Source: Willaertia magna (taxonomy: Eukaryota; Heterolobosea; Eutetramitea; Acrasida; Naegleriidae). From it: 54,086 nucleotides of DNA. The notes under the pieces were generated by a model that made no database searches, was not told the DNA's origin, and was given only the letters and a program-made list of their open reading frames with translations. The stretch is from contig CADWAF010000031.1 of NCBI GenBank assembly GCA_902984215.1, forward strand, positions 1 to 54,086. The letters are read 5' to 3'. A program made the translations under genes and the position numbers. Below are positions 30,242 to 38,997 of the stretch, piece by piece. The number at the start of each line of letters is the position of its first letter. Positions within the stretch are counted from its first letter, which is position 1.

Positions 30242-32233
30242 TTAATTTCTATGACTTACATTATCACAAATATGGTTATACCTTTGTGAATGACCTCTAT
30301 TGTGTGTTTGTGTTCTACACTCCTTTCCATACCAACAATTAGGTCTACTAGTTACTGATTGAGGTAGTTCAGTATTTGGAATGTTAGCTCTGTAACAATA
30401 AAGTAAATCTGAAAATACTAACATGGCACAACTTCTACAAATTTTAGAGTTTGATGTTAATGAAGGATATTGTGTTGTTGTATATTCACCACTTTCGAAT
30501 TTATCAACACAAGTATTGTAAAGTTGGTCAACCGTTAACGATTTAGATTGTACATAATTAACTAAAATATCTCTTTCATAACTATTATTATTTAAACAAC
30601 CAAGAGGTATCACTGCCATATTAACATGTTCCTTTAATTTATGAATACCAGCAATAAAACATCCACTTGCGGTATTTGTAATTTGTTTGTATAAATTACA
30701 ATAAACACCGTTGCATAATTCACAGGATTGTCTTCTATCAGTATTTAATGTAGTGTCAAATAAACGATGTGCCATTAATACACCACAGTTATAACAACTA
30801 ACGTGAAGGGCATGATTAGGACATCTAAAACCATCTATAGCACTTGTCTGAGTACATTCTTCACATCTACCTCCCATATTATCATCATCACTTTCTTCAC
30901 TTTCTTCTTCCTCTTCTTCGTCATCACTTTCATCATCTACATTATTTCTATTATTTTCATGACATTTATATAAAACTAAATCATTCTTTCCATTAAATTT
31001 ATCTTCCTTATCTTTTGCTTCTTTTTCTTCTTTAGAAAGTTCTTTAGATGAATGATTCTTTAAAAAACTTTCCGTTAAATTATTTAATTGTGGATTTTTT
31101 CTTACTTCTAAAATCTTTGTTCTACAAGTTGGACAATTTAAATTATTATCAGAATAATAAACATTAATGGTTCTATCTGGATTAATCCAATTACTTATAC
31201 AACTGCTACAAAAATTATGTAAACATGGAACAATACTGACAGGTTTGTAAAATATCTCACTACAAATAGGGCATGTTAGTTCTCTAATCATTTCTTCATC
31301 TTTTTCATCATTTTCATCTTGACTATTGTCAAAGAGATTTGGTGAACCAAAAAGTAATGCAATTTTCTTTTCTTTTTCTGTTAATTCACGTTTTGGTGAT
31401 TTTTTAGGAGTTTTATTTTCTTCAATTTCTTCTTCCTTTCTTTTTCTTTTATTTTCTTCTTCTTCTTCATTTAGTAATGATAATTGTTTATTTTCTTTAT
31501 TTGGTGTTGTTATCAATGTTGTCTCATCAATGTTAGTAGCATTAAATACAATAGTTGAAGTACTTGTATCAGTAAGCTTATTATTATTTTCTTCTTCTGG
31601 TACAATTGTTTCTCCTTCATCTTTCATTAAACTAACATTTTGATTTTCATTATTTACTTCATCTGCCATTACGTCATCAATTAATTGAGTCTCATTCATT
31701 AATTGAGTTTCCATTAATGGAATATCTTGTTGTATAAAATTCTTATAATGAACTCTGTAAATAGGTAATTCTTTAGAGAATTTATGTGAAATATTTGGAA
31801 TAGATAAACCTAATAAATCACCATCTTTTAAAATAATTTCTTTGTTCTTTTCAATTCTCTTTTCATTAAGATAACAACCATTTGAACTTTTATCGGTGAC
31901 AGTTAAATGTTCAATTAAATTATTGTTAATATGTAATTTTAATGTACAGTGTAAAGTTGATATTTTTGGATCTTTAAATTTACAGTTTGATTTAAATTCT
32001 GGTTTTCTTCCAATTGATAGTTCTGGTTCTTCTTTTGTTAAAATTATTGTTTCAAATTGCTTATTTTCTTTGTCATTGTTTATTGGAATTAATTCAATAA
32101 AAGAACCTTCATTAGTACGTTCCTCTTCTTGAAAATCCTCCATAATGATTGTGGAATTTATTTCTTGTGACATTTTTTCAGTGTTTGTCGGAAAGGAGAT
32201 TTTCAAGGGTTTGGTGGAATTTAGAGTTCTCAT
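30242..32233 (-). CDS. CHFR: CHFR-like E3 ubiquitin ligase (FHA-RING-Cys-rich-PBZ)
   Basis: CHFR delays entry into mitosis under microtubule stress and needs poly(ADP-ribose) binding through its PBZ finger. This 663-aa intronless protein has all parts in order. The FHA domain is at 60-150 (G75-R76, S92-x-x-H95, S117-N118-G119). A Glu/Lys-rich linker follows. The RING starts at C321 (CPICSEIF ... CLHNFCSSC ... CPTC). A cysteine-rich region (CEECTQTS, CPNHALHVSCYNC, CELCNGVYCNLY) matches the CHFR-specific segment. The C-terminal PBZ is at 633-656 (C-x5-C then HSQRYNH). An alternative start is Met21. The orthology call is strong from architecture; checkpoint function is inferred. Confidence 0.9.
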   Translation of the reverse strand: MRTLNSTKPLKISFPTNTEKMSQEINSTIIMEDFQEEERTNEGSFIELIPINNDKENKQFETIILTKEEPELSIGRKPEFKSNCKFKDPKISTLHCTLKLHINNNLIEHLTVTDKSSNGCYLNEKRIEKNKEIILKDGDLLGLSIPNISHKFSKELPIYRVHYKNFIQQDIPLMETQLMNETQLIDDVMADEVNNENQNVSLMKDEGETIVPEEENNNKLTDTSTSTIVFNATNIDETTLITTPNKENKQLSLLNEEEEENKRKRKEEEIEENKTPKKSPKRELTEKEKKIALLFGSPNLFDNSQDENDEKDEEMIRELTCPICSEIFYKPVSIVPCLHNFCSSCISNWINPDRTINVYYSDNNLNCPTCRTKILEVRKNPQLNNLTESFLKNHSSKELSKEEKEAKDKEDKFNGKNDLVLYKCHENNRNNVDDESDDEEEEEESEESDDDNMGGRCEECTQTSAIDGFRCPNHALHVSCYNCGVLMAHRLFDTTLNTDRRQSCELCNGVYCNLYKQITNTASGCFIAGIHKLKEHVNMAVIPLGCLNNNSYERDILVNYVQSKSLTVDQLYNTCVDKFESGEYTTTQYPSLTSNSKICRSCAMLVFSDLLYCYRANIPNTELPQSVTSRPNCWYGKECRTQTHNRGHSQRYNHICDNVSHRN

Positions 32234-32653
32234 TTAAGTTTACTTTAATATTAATAAGAAATAATAATTAAAGAAATGTAATTTTAAATATTAAAAATTT
32301 ACTAGAAGAATTAACAAAAAAAGTGTTAATAATTATTTGTATCAGCTCCTTAGCCACTGTTCATTAATTTTTATAAATTTTTATATAAAAGATCAGTGTT
32401 GCAAAAAGAATTTATTGATTAAAGTATGAGGTAAAAATTTCGTCAATTAAGACAACATTATAAATTAGACTTTGTATTTGTATTCTACACTATTTAACAG
32501 ATAAACAAGTAAATTTGTAGGTTCGAGTCTCACTGAAGGTTGCTATTTTTGTTCGGCTACAAAAACGTTTGTTTAAAGTAGCGCCTTTCCAAAAGATATT
32601 TTAAAACAAATCTACAAAAAAAATATTCATATTTCTCAACAATATACAACATA
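32234..32653. other. divergent promoter region of CHFR and ARL3
   Basis: This 420-bp region lies between two divergent starts. It contains a GGTTCGAGTC box at 32520-32529 that looks like a tRNA T-arm/B box, but no matching acceptor stem or A box, so no tRNA is called. A GCGCC-containing element (AGTAGCGCC) lies near 32578, about 75 bp before the ARL3 ATG. Confidence 0.45.
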
Positions 32654-33205
32654 ATGGGTTTGTTAGATCTTTTACGTAGTATCAGAAAATCAGATAAGGA
32701 AGCTCGTATTTTAATTCTTGGATTGGATAATAGTGGTAAAACTTGTTGTCTTAAATACTTTGCAAATGAAGAAGAAGATATCTCTACAGTGACACCAACC
32801 CAAGGTTTCAATATTAAGTCTGTACAAAGTAATAATTTTAAGCTTAACGTATGGGATATCGGAGGACAAAAAGCAATCAGACCTTACTGGCCTAACTATT
32901 ATAAGAATGCAGATGCTATTATATACGTTATTGATAGTGCTGATAGGAGTCGTTTCGAAGAAACTGGATATGAACTAAACCAACTTCTTAAGGATGAAAA
33001 TCTAAGTGGTATTCCATGCCTTGTATTGGCAAATAAGCAAGACTTAATTACAGCAGCAAAAGATGTTGAAATTGCAAATGCATTAAATCTTCACGCAGTT
33101 CAAGGAAGACCTTGGCATATTCAAGCTTGCAGTGCAAAGAGAGGTGATGGATTAAAGGATGGTATGGAATGGGTTGTAACTAAACTTTCTGAAAATGGTA
33201 AATAA
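32654..33205 (+). CDS. ARL3: ARL3 small GTPase (Arf-like 3)
   Basis: ARL3 releases lipidated cargo from carriers such as UNC119 and PDE6delta, mainly for delivery into cilia. The protein is 183 aa, the exact family length. G1 is G23-LDNSGKT-30, switch I contains [11 protein letters not shown], switch [15 protein letters not shown], then NKQD and CSAK. The run [11 protein letters not shown] with DIGGQ is specific to ARL3 rather than ARF1 or ARL2. There is MGLL at the start, and Gly2 is not followed by a myristoylation-like Ser/Thr at position 6, as usual for ARL3. In an amoeba that builds flagella this fits a flagellar role (inference). Convergent with the RRM gene, only 6 bp between stops. 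Confidence 0.95.
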   Translation: MGLLDLLRSIRKSDKEARILILGLDNSGKTCCLKYFANEEEDISTVTPTQGFNIKSVQSNNFKLNVWDIGGQKAIRPYWPNYYKNADAIIYVIDSADRSRFEETGYELNQLLKDENLSGIPCLVLANKQDLITAAKDVEIANALNLHAVQGRPWHIQACSAKRGDGLKDGMEWVVTKLSENGK

Positions 33206-33211
33206 AGAAGT

Positions 33212-33901
33212 TTATTTTGTTAAAACTTTTGCTGAGATTTCTGCAGGTGCACCATGAATATCTGCACCATTGTAAGTTAAAGCTTCTCGCACTGATTCAA
33301 AATCTTTAAATTGACAAATAAACTTATTTTGCAAAACTTCTTCAAAATGTTCAATTGGACCAACTTCACTAAGGTATTCTTTAGCTTCTTCTGCAGTTAT
33401 TGGAGATCCTCTAACAGTGATTAAAATTCTTTTATCTTCTATTGTGGCATATCTCAAATCTATTGGGCATTCACATACTGGTGCACCCTTATAATCATTG
33501 AAAGATGTATTTAAAGGTTTTTCGAATTCTACAACTCCGACTTTTGGACCAGTTATTTGTATCTTTTTAGGATAATGTTTTTTGTTGTCAGTTTTTTTAC
33601 TTTCTGTTTCTTCTTTTAATTCTCTAATCAAAATAGTAATCTTTTTTACTTTAGTATTTTGTTCTTCTGCGATTTCATTCATACAACCTCTCAAAATTAT
33701 TTCTTCAACACTTAGAGATAAATTTGAAACAATTAAAACATTCTTTAAAACCTCTGGTTTTGGTTCTTTAGACTTAACCTTCTTAGTTTGTTTTTCTTCT
33801 ACTACTTCCGCAGTTTCTTCATTAATTTTTCTCTTTTTATCGTTCTCTTCTTTATTGACTTGTTTCTTTACTGCCTTCTTCAAATTCTTAGTGTTAGCCA
33901 T
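33212..33901 (-). CDS. RRM-domain RNA-binding protein, probably nuclear
   Basis: The ATG at 33901 gives 229 aa; a longer frame exists but starts with GTG. Residues 1-55 are rich in Lys/Glu with KKRK and KKVK clusters, typical of nucleolar or nuclear targeting. The C-terminal 75 residues read as an RRM: RILITVRGSPITAEEAKEYL as beta1-alpha1, then the RNP1-like KFICQFKDFESVREAL and a closing GAPAEISAKVL. A preceding segment (LKNVLIVSNLSLSVEEI) may be a second, interrupted RRM-like fold. The RNP1 aromatic positions are partly conserved. I do not recognise a specific orthologue. Confidence 0.7.
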   Translation of the reverse strand: MANTKNLKKAVKKQVNKEENDKKRKINEETAEVVEEKQTKKVKSKEPKPEVLKNVLIVSNLSLSVEEIILRGCMNEIAEEQNTKVKKITILIRELKEETESKKTDNKKHYPKKIQITGPKVGVVEFEKPLNTSFNDYKGAPVCECPIDLRYATIEDKRILITVRGSPITAEEAKEYLSEVGPIEHFEEVLQNKFICQFKDFESVREALTYNGADIHGAPAEISAKVLTK

Positions 33902-33960
33902 TTTTTTAAACAATTTCTCTTTTTTCACAATTTTTTTCGAAGTTCAAGAAAATTATTTTA

Positions 33961-34381
33961 TTATTGCTGGGCATTGTACAAGAATTTAGCACGATGATTA
34001 AAGTGAATGAAATTTAAACGACTATTAATTGCATCCATAGATCTATAAGAATAATATGATTTATAATTATCATGATAATTGAAAATAACTTACATGGAAG
34101 AAACATTTGTTTTTAAATCTATATTTTTCCAACCATCACTTCCACTACTAGTAACATGTTTAACAAAAGCAAAAGAACTTAAAATTGCTCCAATTAAACA
34201 TTCAATAAGAATATCAATCGGAATATGTTCACCTGAAGAGGAATGTACCACTTTTTAATAATATAAATCACTACTAGTATCTAATATAATTTTTAAATAT
34301 AATTTATTTACCTTGTGCAGCGGAAACTAATGAATGTATTAATACCAACAAGCCTAAGCCAAGCAAAACTTTCCAAACCAT
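33961..34381 (-). CDS. EMC5: ER membrane protein complex subunit 5 (EMC5/MMGT1)
   Basis: EMC5 is a small core subunit of the ER membrane insertase EMC (also called membrane magnesium transporter 1). The gene is in three small exons: 34381-34312, 34250-34094 and 34042-33961, joined in frame across 61- and 51-nt introns, giving 102 aa (family about 105-130). The first helix (VWKVLLGLGLLVLIHSLVSAAQ) contains the family HSLVSAAQ motif, the second helix is IPIDILIECLIGAILSSFAF, and the tail ends FIHFNHRAKFLYN, matching the conserved FNHRGR block of animal EMC5. The gene is easily missed because no single frame exceeds about 60 codons. Confidence 0.85.
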
Positions 34382-34725
34382 TTTTTTGGCGCTAAAAATT
34401 AATGACAATTGAAATCTTTTTAAAAAGATCCTACAAACTACATCAACTGTATTGTTGTGCTTTGAAGAAGTAGATGATTATCGGTTCAATAGATATACAT
34501 CAACTTTGGTCTGGCATTAAAACACTCTAAAATTTAATTCCAATTCAGAGTTCTTAAGACTTGAAGTTTGTGACATATTGAGCCAAGTAAAGGTGAATTG
34601 TGAAATTTGTTGATTCACCAAATTAAAGAAAACCCTTTCAAAATAGAATAGTTTTGAAAATAATATCAAAATTAAAAAAAACTGTTAAAAGTGAAATATA
34701 AATAACGACAATAACTGTTGACAAA
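34382..34725. other. divergent promoter region of EMC5 and hydroxylase genes
   Basis: This 344-bp A+T-rich region lies between divergent starts. Apart from the TTTGGCGC octamer at 34385-34392 I see no gene, RNA or strong repeat. Confidence 0.5.
34385..34392 (+). promoter_or_regulatory. E2F-like TTTGGCGC octamer next to EMC5 start
   Basis: The plus strand reads T-run then TTTGGCGC then TAAAA. It sits 4 nt upstream of the minus-strand EMC5 ATG, in the divergent region shared with the hydroxylase gene. It matches TTTSSCGC. Confidence 0.35.
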
Positions 34726-35511
34726 ATGTTACAATTCGCTTGGGATTACATCTTATCACATCCTTCACTTCTCCAACAATTAAATAGATTTGTAATTTAT
34801 ACCATCTTCTCATTCCTTGTCACTATACCATTCTTACTATTAGATACAGTATTTAAAGATTCAAAATTTGTTAGAAAGTTCTGTTTAAGACCAGCTAGAA
34901 ATTCACCAAATTGGAAAGAAATAGTTAAAGATTATGCACTTGCAATTGCTAATATTTTAATACTATTCGTTCTTCTTTACTTTTTAGATGATCTTATTCC
35001 TCCAATGGACGTTGAAAGTTTACCTAAATTAGCACCTAGTTTCTTAACTTTTGTTTTTGAATGTTTAATCATGTTATTCTGTACTGATTTTTATTTTTAT
35101 TGGTTACATCGTTTCTTCCATACTTTTAGGTTTTTATATGAAGCTATTCATAAGTATCATCACAAATATATTTATACTTATGCACCGAATGCTTTTTGTA
35201 CTCATCCTGTTGAAATTTGGTTTGCAGCAGGTGGTGTAGGTGTATGTTCTTATTTGACAAGAAGATTATTTAATTTTCATCCATTATCTGAAATGTTTTT
35301 ACCATTCTACTATGCAGTTCATGCTATTTTAGAACATACAGGTTACAGAGATAATTCAGATAAATTAACATTTGGTATTCTTGCTGGTGGTGAATATCAT
35401 TATACACATCATCATTTATTTGAGAAAAATTATGCATTTTACTTTCCAATCATTGACAAAATCTTTGGGACTTATGCTTTTTATGATCCTTTAAAGAAGG
35501 ATGAAGAGTAA
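34726..35511 (+). CDS. fatty acid hydroxylase/sterol desaturase superfamily membrane enzyme
   Basis: These are di-iron, ER membrane oxygenases acting on sterols, fatty acids or sphingoid bases. The 261-aa protein has hydrophobic segments at about 22-40, 71-88 and 104-125. The histidine boxes are complete: H128-x3-H132 (HRFFH), H142-x2-H145-H146 (HKYHH), H199 and H204 (HAILEH), and H225-x2-H228-H229 (HYTHH). Spacing resembles the sterol C4-methyl oxidase/C-25 hydroxylase branch, but the substrate cannot be fixed from motifs alone. It is intronless. It is convergent with an acyltransferase-like gene, 39 bp between stops. Confidence 0.85.
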   Translation: MLQFAWDYILSHPSLLQQLNRFVIYTIFSFLVTIPFLLLDTVFKDSKFVRKFCLRPARNSPNWKEIVKDYALAIANILILFVLLYFLDDLIPPMDVESLPKLAPSFLTFVFECLIMLFCTDFYFYWLHRFFHTFRFLYEAIHKYHHKYIYTYAPNAFCTHPVEIWFAAGGVGVCSYLTRRLFNFHPLSEMFLPFYYAVHAILEHTGYRDNSDKLTFGILAGGEYHYTHHHLFEKNYAFYFPIIDKIFGTYAFYDPLKKDEE

Positions 35512-35550
35512 ATTTGTATTTATTTGGAAATAAAATATATTGTAAAATAT

Positions 35551-37422
35551 TTAATTCATATCAGCTAAAGCATTTAGTAAATTAAATACAGCATCAACAT
35601 ATTGATTTGCATGATCTTTTTCAAAAGCAGTAGAATAACTAAAACACATCACTAATTCTTGAGTTTTAGTATTTGTGAAAGTGACATTTGTCATAAAACT
35701 TGCATATCCTTGCATTGAATATCCAGCACAATATAAAGTTATTTCAACATTTCTTCCAACAATACTATCAATCTTACCAATATTACTATTTAACATTCTA
35801 GGTTGTTCTTGTGTATTAAAATCAACAGTTGCAAAGAAATTAAATAATTGTGTAAATATAATTAAAGGTTCAAATTTATCTTCAATTTGATTCTTATTTT
35901 GTAAAGAAAGTTCTTTAATAATTAATTTTAATTCATTTTCATGCTTTTCAGGTTCATAAAGTATATTTAAATCATTAATATTACATTTCGTTTTAAAATT
36001 ATAACCTAAACTATAATTTCTTAAAATATTATCAACATTTTTATAACCTAATGGTTGTAATAACATATTTCTCATGTCACATGTCATTGTATTATGGAAT
36101 TTAAAAGTCTTTCCATGTTTTTCATATTTCTTTGAATTAAATTTAGAACTAGCTTTCACCAATCCTAATGAACAAATAGCATCAATCAAACATGAAAATG
36201 TAAATCCATTTCTTTTACAAAATTCAATTAATTTCTTTGATTTCTCAACATTTAATTTTCTATAAATAATTTTACCTTTATGAGGTAATGGAAATGGTTT
36301 TTTAACTGGGAAATAAGCACATGGATTTAATCCAACATAAAATATAACATCTCTTAGATAATTAAATATTTCAATCATACGTCTTAATCCAAAATCATAA
36401 CATTTAATTATTTTACCTTTTAATTTTAATTCATTTTGTTTTTCGTATAATTGATTAATACATTCTAAAGGTGATGGAATAGTGACATCTAATGTGTTTG
36501 TATCTTCTTCATCTTCTTTAAAAGAACCATTCTTTAAATGAGTAAAGAATTTATCTTTCATTTGTAATAAGTATTTTAAATCATTTTCATTTTCATTCAT
36601 TACAAAATCTAATAAAACTGTTAAATCATTACAAAATACTTTAATACCAATTGCATCACATAAACAATGAAAAATTGTAAAAACTAAATAATATTCTCCA
36701 TTTTCTTCTTTCTTTTTAACTAAAGAAAATTTAAACATTCCATTTACCTTTTTATTTTCAACTAAATTTTCTTTAAAATAAAATGTATGATTCATTTCTC
36801 TTTTAATTAATTTACTAACCATAAATTGTTGTTCATTTTCTAATTGTTTTTTATTATTTAATTTTTCTTCCATTTCTTTAGTTAAATCTTCAATTGGAAT
36901 GTGAATAAATTTTGGATCTAAAATTTCAAATTGGATAGTTTCATTAGTTGATAAGATCTTTAACCAATTATTATTACATGAATTGATAATTGATTTCTTT
37001 TCATCTCTTAAGGTTGGTACAGATGAAAGTAAAGGATGTTTCCATTGTAACATTTCAATTGCTTTTTGTAATTTTGAAGTGACAAATGACATATCATTAA
37101 TATTATTTAGTTTTTTATTTTTAAATGATAAATTTAAACAAACAGTAACTGTTTGATGCCCAGGATATTTTTCATTTGATATTTCTTTAAAGAAATATTG
37201 TTCTAATGGTGTCATTATTAATTTTGGAAAAGATTGAATTTCATTGTTTTTTAAATTTAAATAATTTGATAATTCACTTGAAAAGAAGAGTGGATAGGAA
37301 TGATTAGATGATTTCTTTTTGTTTTTAAAGAAATAGTAGTAGCTTAGACCTATTGTTGTGATGGCAATGGAAGCATAGAGAAGAAGTGAAAACATTTTTT
37401 TTTGGCAAGTAATGAAATCCAT
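35551..37422 (-). CDS. membrane-anchored CoA-dependent acyltransferase-like protein (condensation/AATase fold)
   Basis: The 623-aa intronless protein starts with a single membrane anchor at about 10-33 (FSLLLYASIAITTIGLSYYYF), followed by KNKKK, so the bulk probably faces the cytosol. The body looks like the chloramphenicol-acetyltransferase fold used by condensation domains and alcohol acyltransferases. The start is MTPLEQYFFK, followed by WKHPLLSSVP, with a catalytic-type H-x3-D-x-x-G motif (FHCLCDAIG), and near the end a strand pattern LVMCFSYSTAF. Lys/Asn-rich low-complexity loops inflate its length. The histidine motif is intact, so activity is plausible; substrate unknown. It diverges from the F-box/LRR gene across 99 bp. 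Confidence 0.6.
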   Translation of the reverse strand: MDFITCQKKMFSLLLYASIAITTIGLSYYYFFKNKKKSSNHSYPLFFSSELSNYLNLKNNEIQSFPKLIMTPLEQYFFKEISNEKYPGHQTVTVCLNLSFKNKKLNNINDMSFVTSKLQKAIEMLQWKHPLLSSVPTLRDEKKSIINSCNNNWLKILSTNETIQFEILDPKFIHIPIEDLTKEMEEKLNNKKQLENEQQFMVSKLIKREMNHTFYFKENLVENKKVNGMFKFSLVKKKEENGEYYLVFTIFHCLCDAIGIKVFCNDLTVLLDFVMNENENDLKYLLQMKDKFFTHLKNGSFKEDEEDTNTLDVTIPSPLECINQLYEKQNELKLKGKIIKCYDFGLRRMIEIFNYLRDVIFYVGLNPCAYFPVKKPFPLPHKGKIIYRKLNVEKSKKLIEFCKRNGFTFSCLIDAICSLGLVKASSKFNSKKYEKHGKTFKFHNTMTCDMRNMLLQPLGYKNVDNILRNYSLGYNFKTKCNINDLNILYEPEKHENELKLIIKELSLQNKNQIEDKFEPLIIFTQLFNFFATVDFNTQEQPRMLNSNIGKIDSIVGRNVEITLYCAGYSMQGYASFMTNVTFTNTKTQELVMCFSYSTAFEKDHANQYVDAVFNLLNALADMN

Positions 37423-37521
37423 TTGAAAGATGACTTTTGAAAATCAATTTCGTTTTTCCTGTTGTAATTTACTCCCAATTGCACTGTCGAAAGTGCAGTT
37501 CTGTTAACAAAAAATAATAAG

Positions 37522-38967
37522 ATGACAACATCATTGCACCACAAGGAAGAAAAAGTAATCTACAATTATTTCTCTTTCGATATATTATTTGAAATTTCTA
37601 AATTTATTGAAAAAATTGAAGATTTTCTTAATTTTGCAGCAACAAATAAATCCATTTATGAAAATTTAATTCTTTACAATAATCAACTTGCATTAAATGA
37701 AATATTTAAACACAATAAAATTACTATTTTAAGTAATAAAAAATATCCAAAATATTTATTTACAATAGAAAATTTATTCATGTCAAATTCCAGCAGAATT
37801 GTTTCAAATTTAGAAATAATTAAAAAATTTAAAAACTTAAAACGTTTAAGTATTGGGTATGGCTCAGATTCACTTTATGAATATCAATGTTCAGAGAAAA
37901 CTTTAAAAACTTTTCTAAATTTAGAAGAATTATATATTAGTGGTGGAAGTTTAAATGAAAGTTTTTTAGAATTAAAAAAGTTAAAAATTTTACATATTTC
38001 TAGCAATGCACGCGTTAGAGATGAAAGTTTAAAAGAATTGGTAAATTTAACAGAGTTAAAGATTCATCATTGTAAACAAATTACTGGTAACTGTTTCCAA
38101 AGTTTGAAAAAATTAAAAAAAATTGATTTTACGAGTTCACGTATGATACAAGATAAATATTTAACAAATTTGGACAATTTAACTGATTTAACGTTATATA
38201 GTGGCTATAATATCACAGGAGAATGTTTACAAACGTTACAAAATTTAATGTATTTAAATATTAATTATTGTTATGATGTTCATGATAATTTTTTAAAAAA
38301 TTTAAAAAAATTAAAGAAATTAGATATTACTAATTGTAGGAATGTCACAGGTGAATGTTTACAATATTTACCAAAATTAGAAGAATTAAATGTTAGTGGT
38401 GAACATATTAAATCAGAATATTTAAATTACTTACAAAATTGTAACAAATTATATTTATACGCTCCTGGAGAGCTTTTAACTGAAGAAACATTACAACAAT
38501 TTACACATTTAATTTCCTTAAATATTTGTGGTTCAAAAAACTATAAATGTAAATTTTTACCTCATTTAACAAATTTAACAGAATTAAACGCGTATGGAAT
38601 ATTAAATTTAAAAGATGAACATTTATTAAATTTAAAAAAATTAAAAAAATTAGATATTTCTAGATGTGAAAATATTTTTGGAAATTGTTTATTGCAATTA
38701 ACTAATTTAGAAAGTTTGGATATTAATGGAACTAAAATAACAGATGAATATTTAGAAAATTTAACACGTCTTAAATCCATTGGTTTTGGTGTTGACAGTA
38801 AATATTTAAAAACAGGAAAATTTTTCTTTAATAATGAACAATTAACGAGATTTACCTATTGGATTGGCTATCACGGACATGGTTCAGATTTGAGACATAT
38901 TAAGGAAATTAGAAATTTGTTAAGAAACGGATTAAATTTGGAAGAAGCTTGCAGACAGTTAAAATGA
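37522..38967 (+). CDS. F-box-like leucine-rich repeat protein
   Basis: The protein is 481 aa with a single exon. Residues 13-50 (FSFDILFEISKFIEKIEDFLNFAATNKSIY) look like a degenerate F-box, which would dock Skp1 in an SCF ubiquitin ligase. From about residue 95 to 440 there are roughly 13-14 leucine-rich repeats of the cysteine-containing/BspA-like pattern (LKKLKKLDITNCRNVTGECL and variants), many nearly identical at DNA level, e.g. around 38107, 38297 and 38628. The repeats probably select a substrate. Such F-box/LRR genes usually form large, fast-changing families in amoebae. Codon third positions are strongly A/T. Confidence 0.75.
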   Translation: MTTSLHHKEEKVIYNYFSFDILFEISKFIEKIEDFLNFAATNKSIYENLILYNNQLALNEIFKHNKITILSNKKYPKYLFTIENLFMSNSSRIVSNLEIIKKFKNLKRLSIGYGSDSLYEYQCSEKTLKTFLNLEELYISGGSLNESFLELKKLKILHISSNARVRDESLKELVNLTELKIHHCKQITGNCFQSLKKLKKIDFTSSRMIQDKYLTNLDNLTDLTLYSGYNITGECLQTLQNLMYLNINYCYDVHDNFLKNLKKLKKLDITNCRNVTGECLQYLPKLEELNVSGEHIKSEYLNYLQNCNKLYLYAPGELLTEETLQQFTHLISLNICGSKNYKCKFLPHLTNLTELNAYGILNLKDEHLLNLKKLKKLDISRCENIFGNCLLQLTNLESLDINGTKITDEYLENLTRLKSIGFGVDSKYLKTGKFFFNNEQLTRFTYWIGYHGHGSDLRHIKEIRNLLRNGLNLEEACRQLK

Positions 38968-38997
38968 TTTGTTAGAAAAGAGACAACTTTGCTTTAT

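Noticed and set aside
32515..32560. tRNA-like T-arm (GGTTCGAGTC) before ARL3
   Set aside because: The T-stem has a mismatch, and no acceptor partner, D-arm or A box is found in the 80 bases upstream.
37900..38800. Near-identical short DNA repeats in the F-box gene as a CRISPR-like or minisatellite array
   Set aside because: They are in frame and encode leucine-rich repeats.
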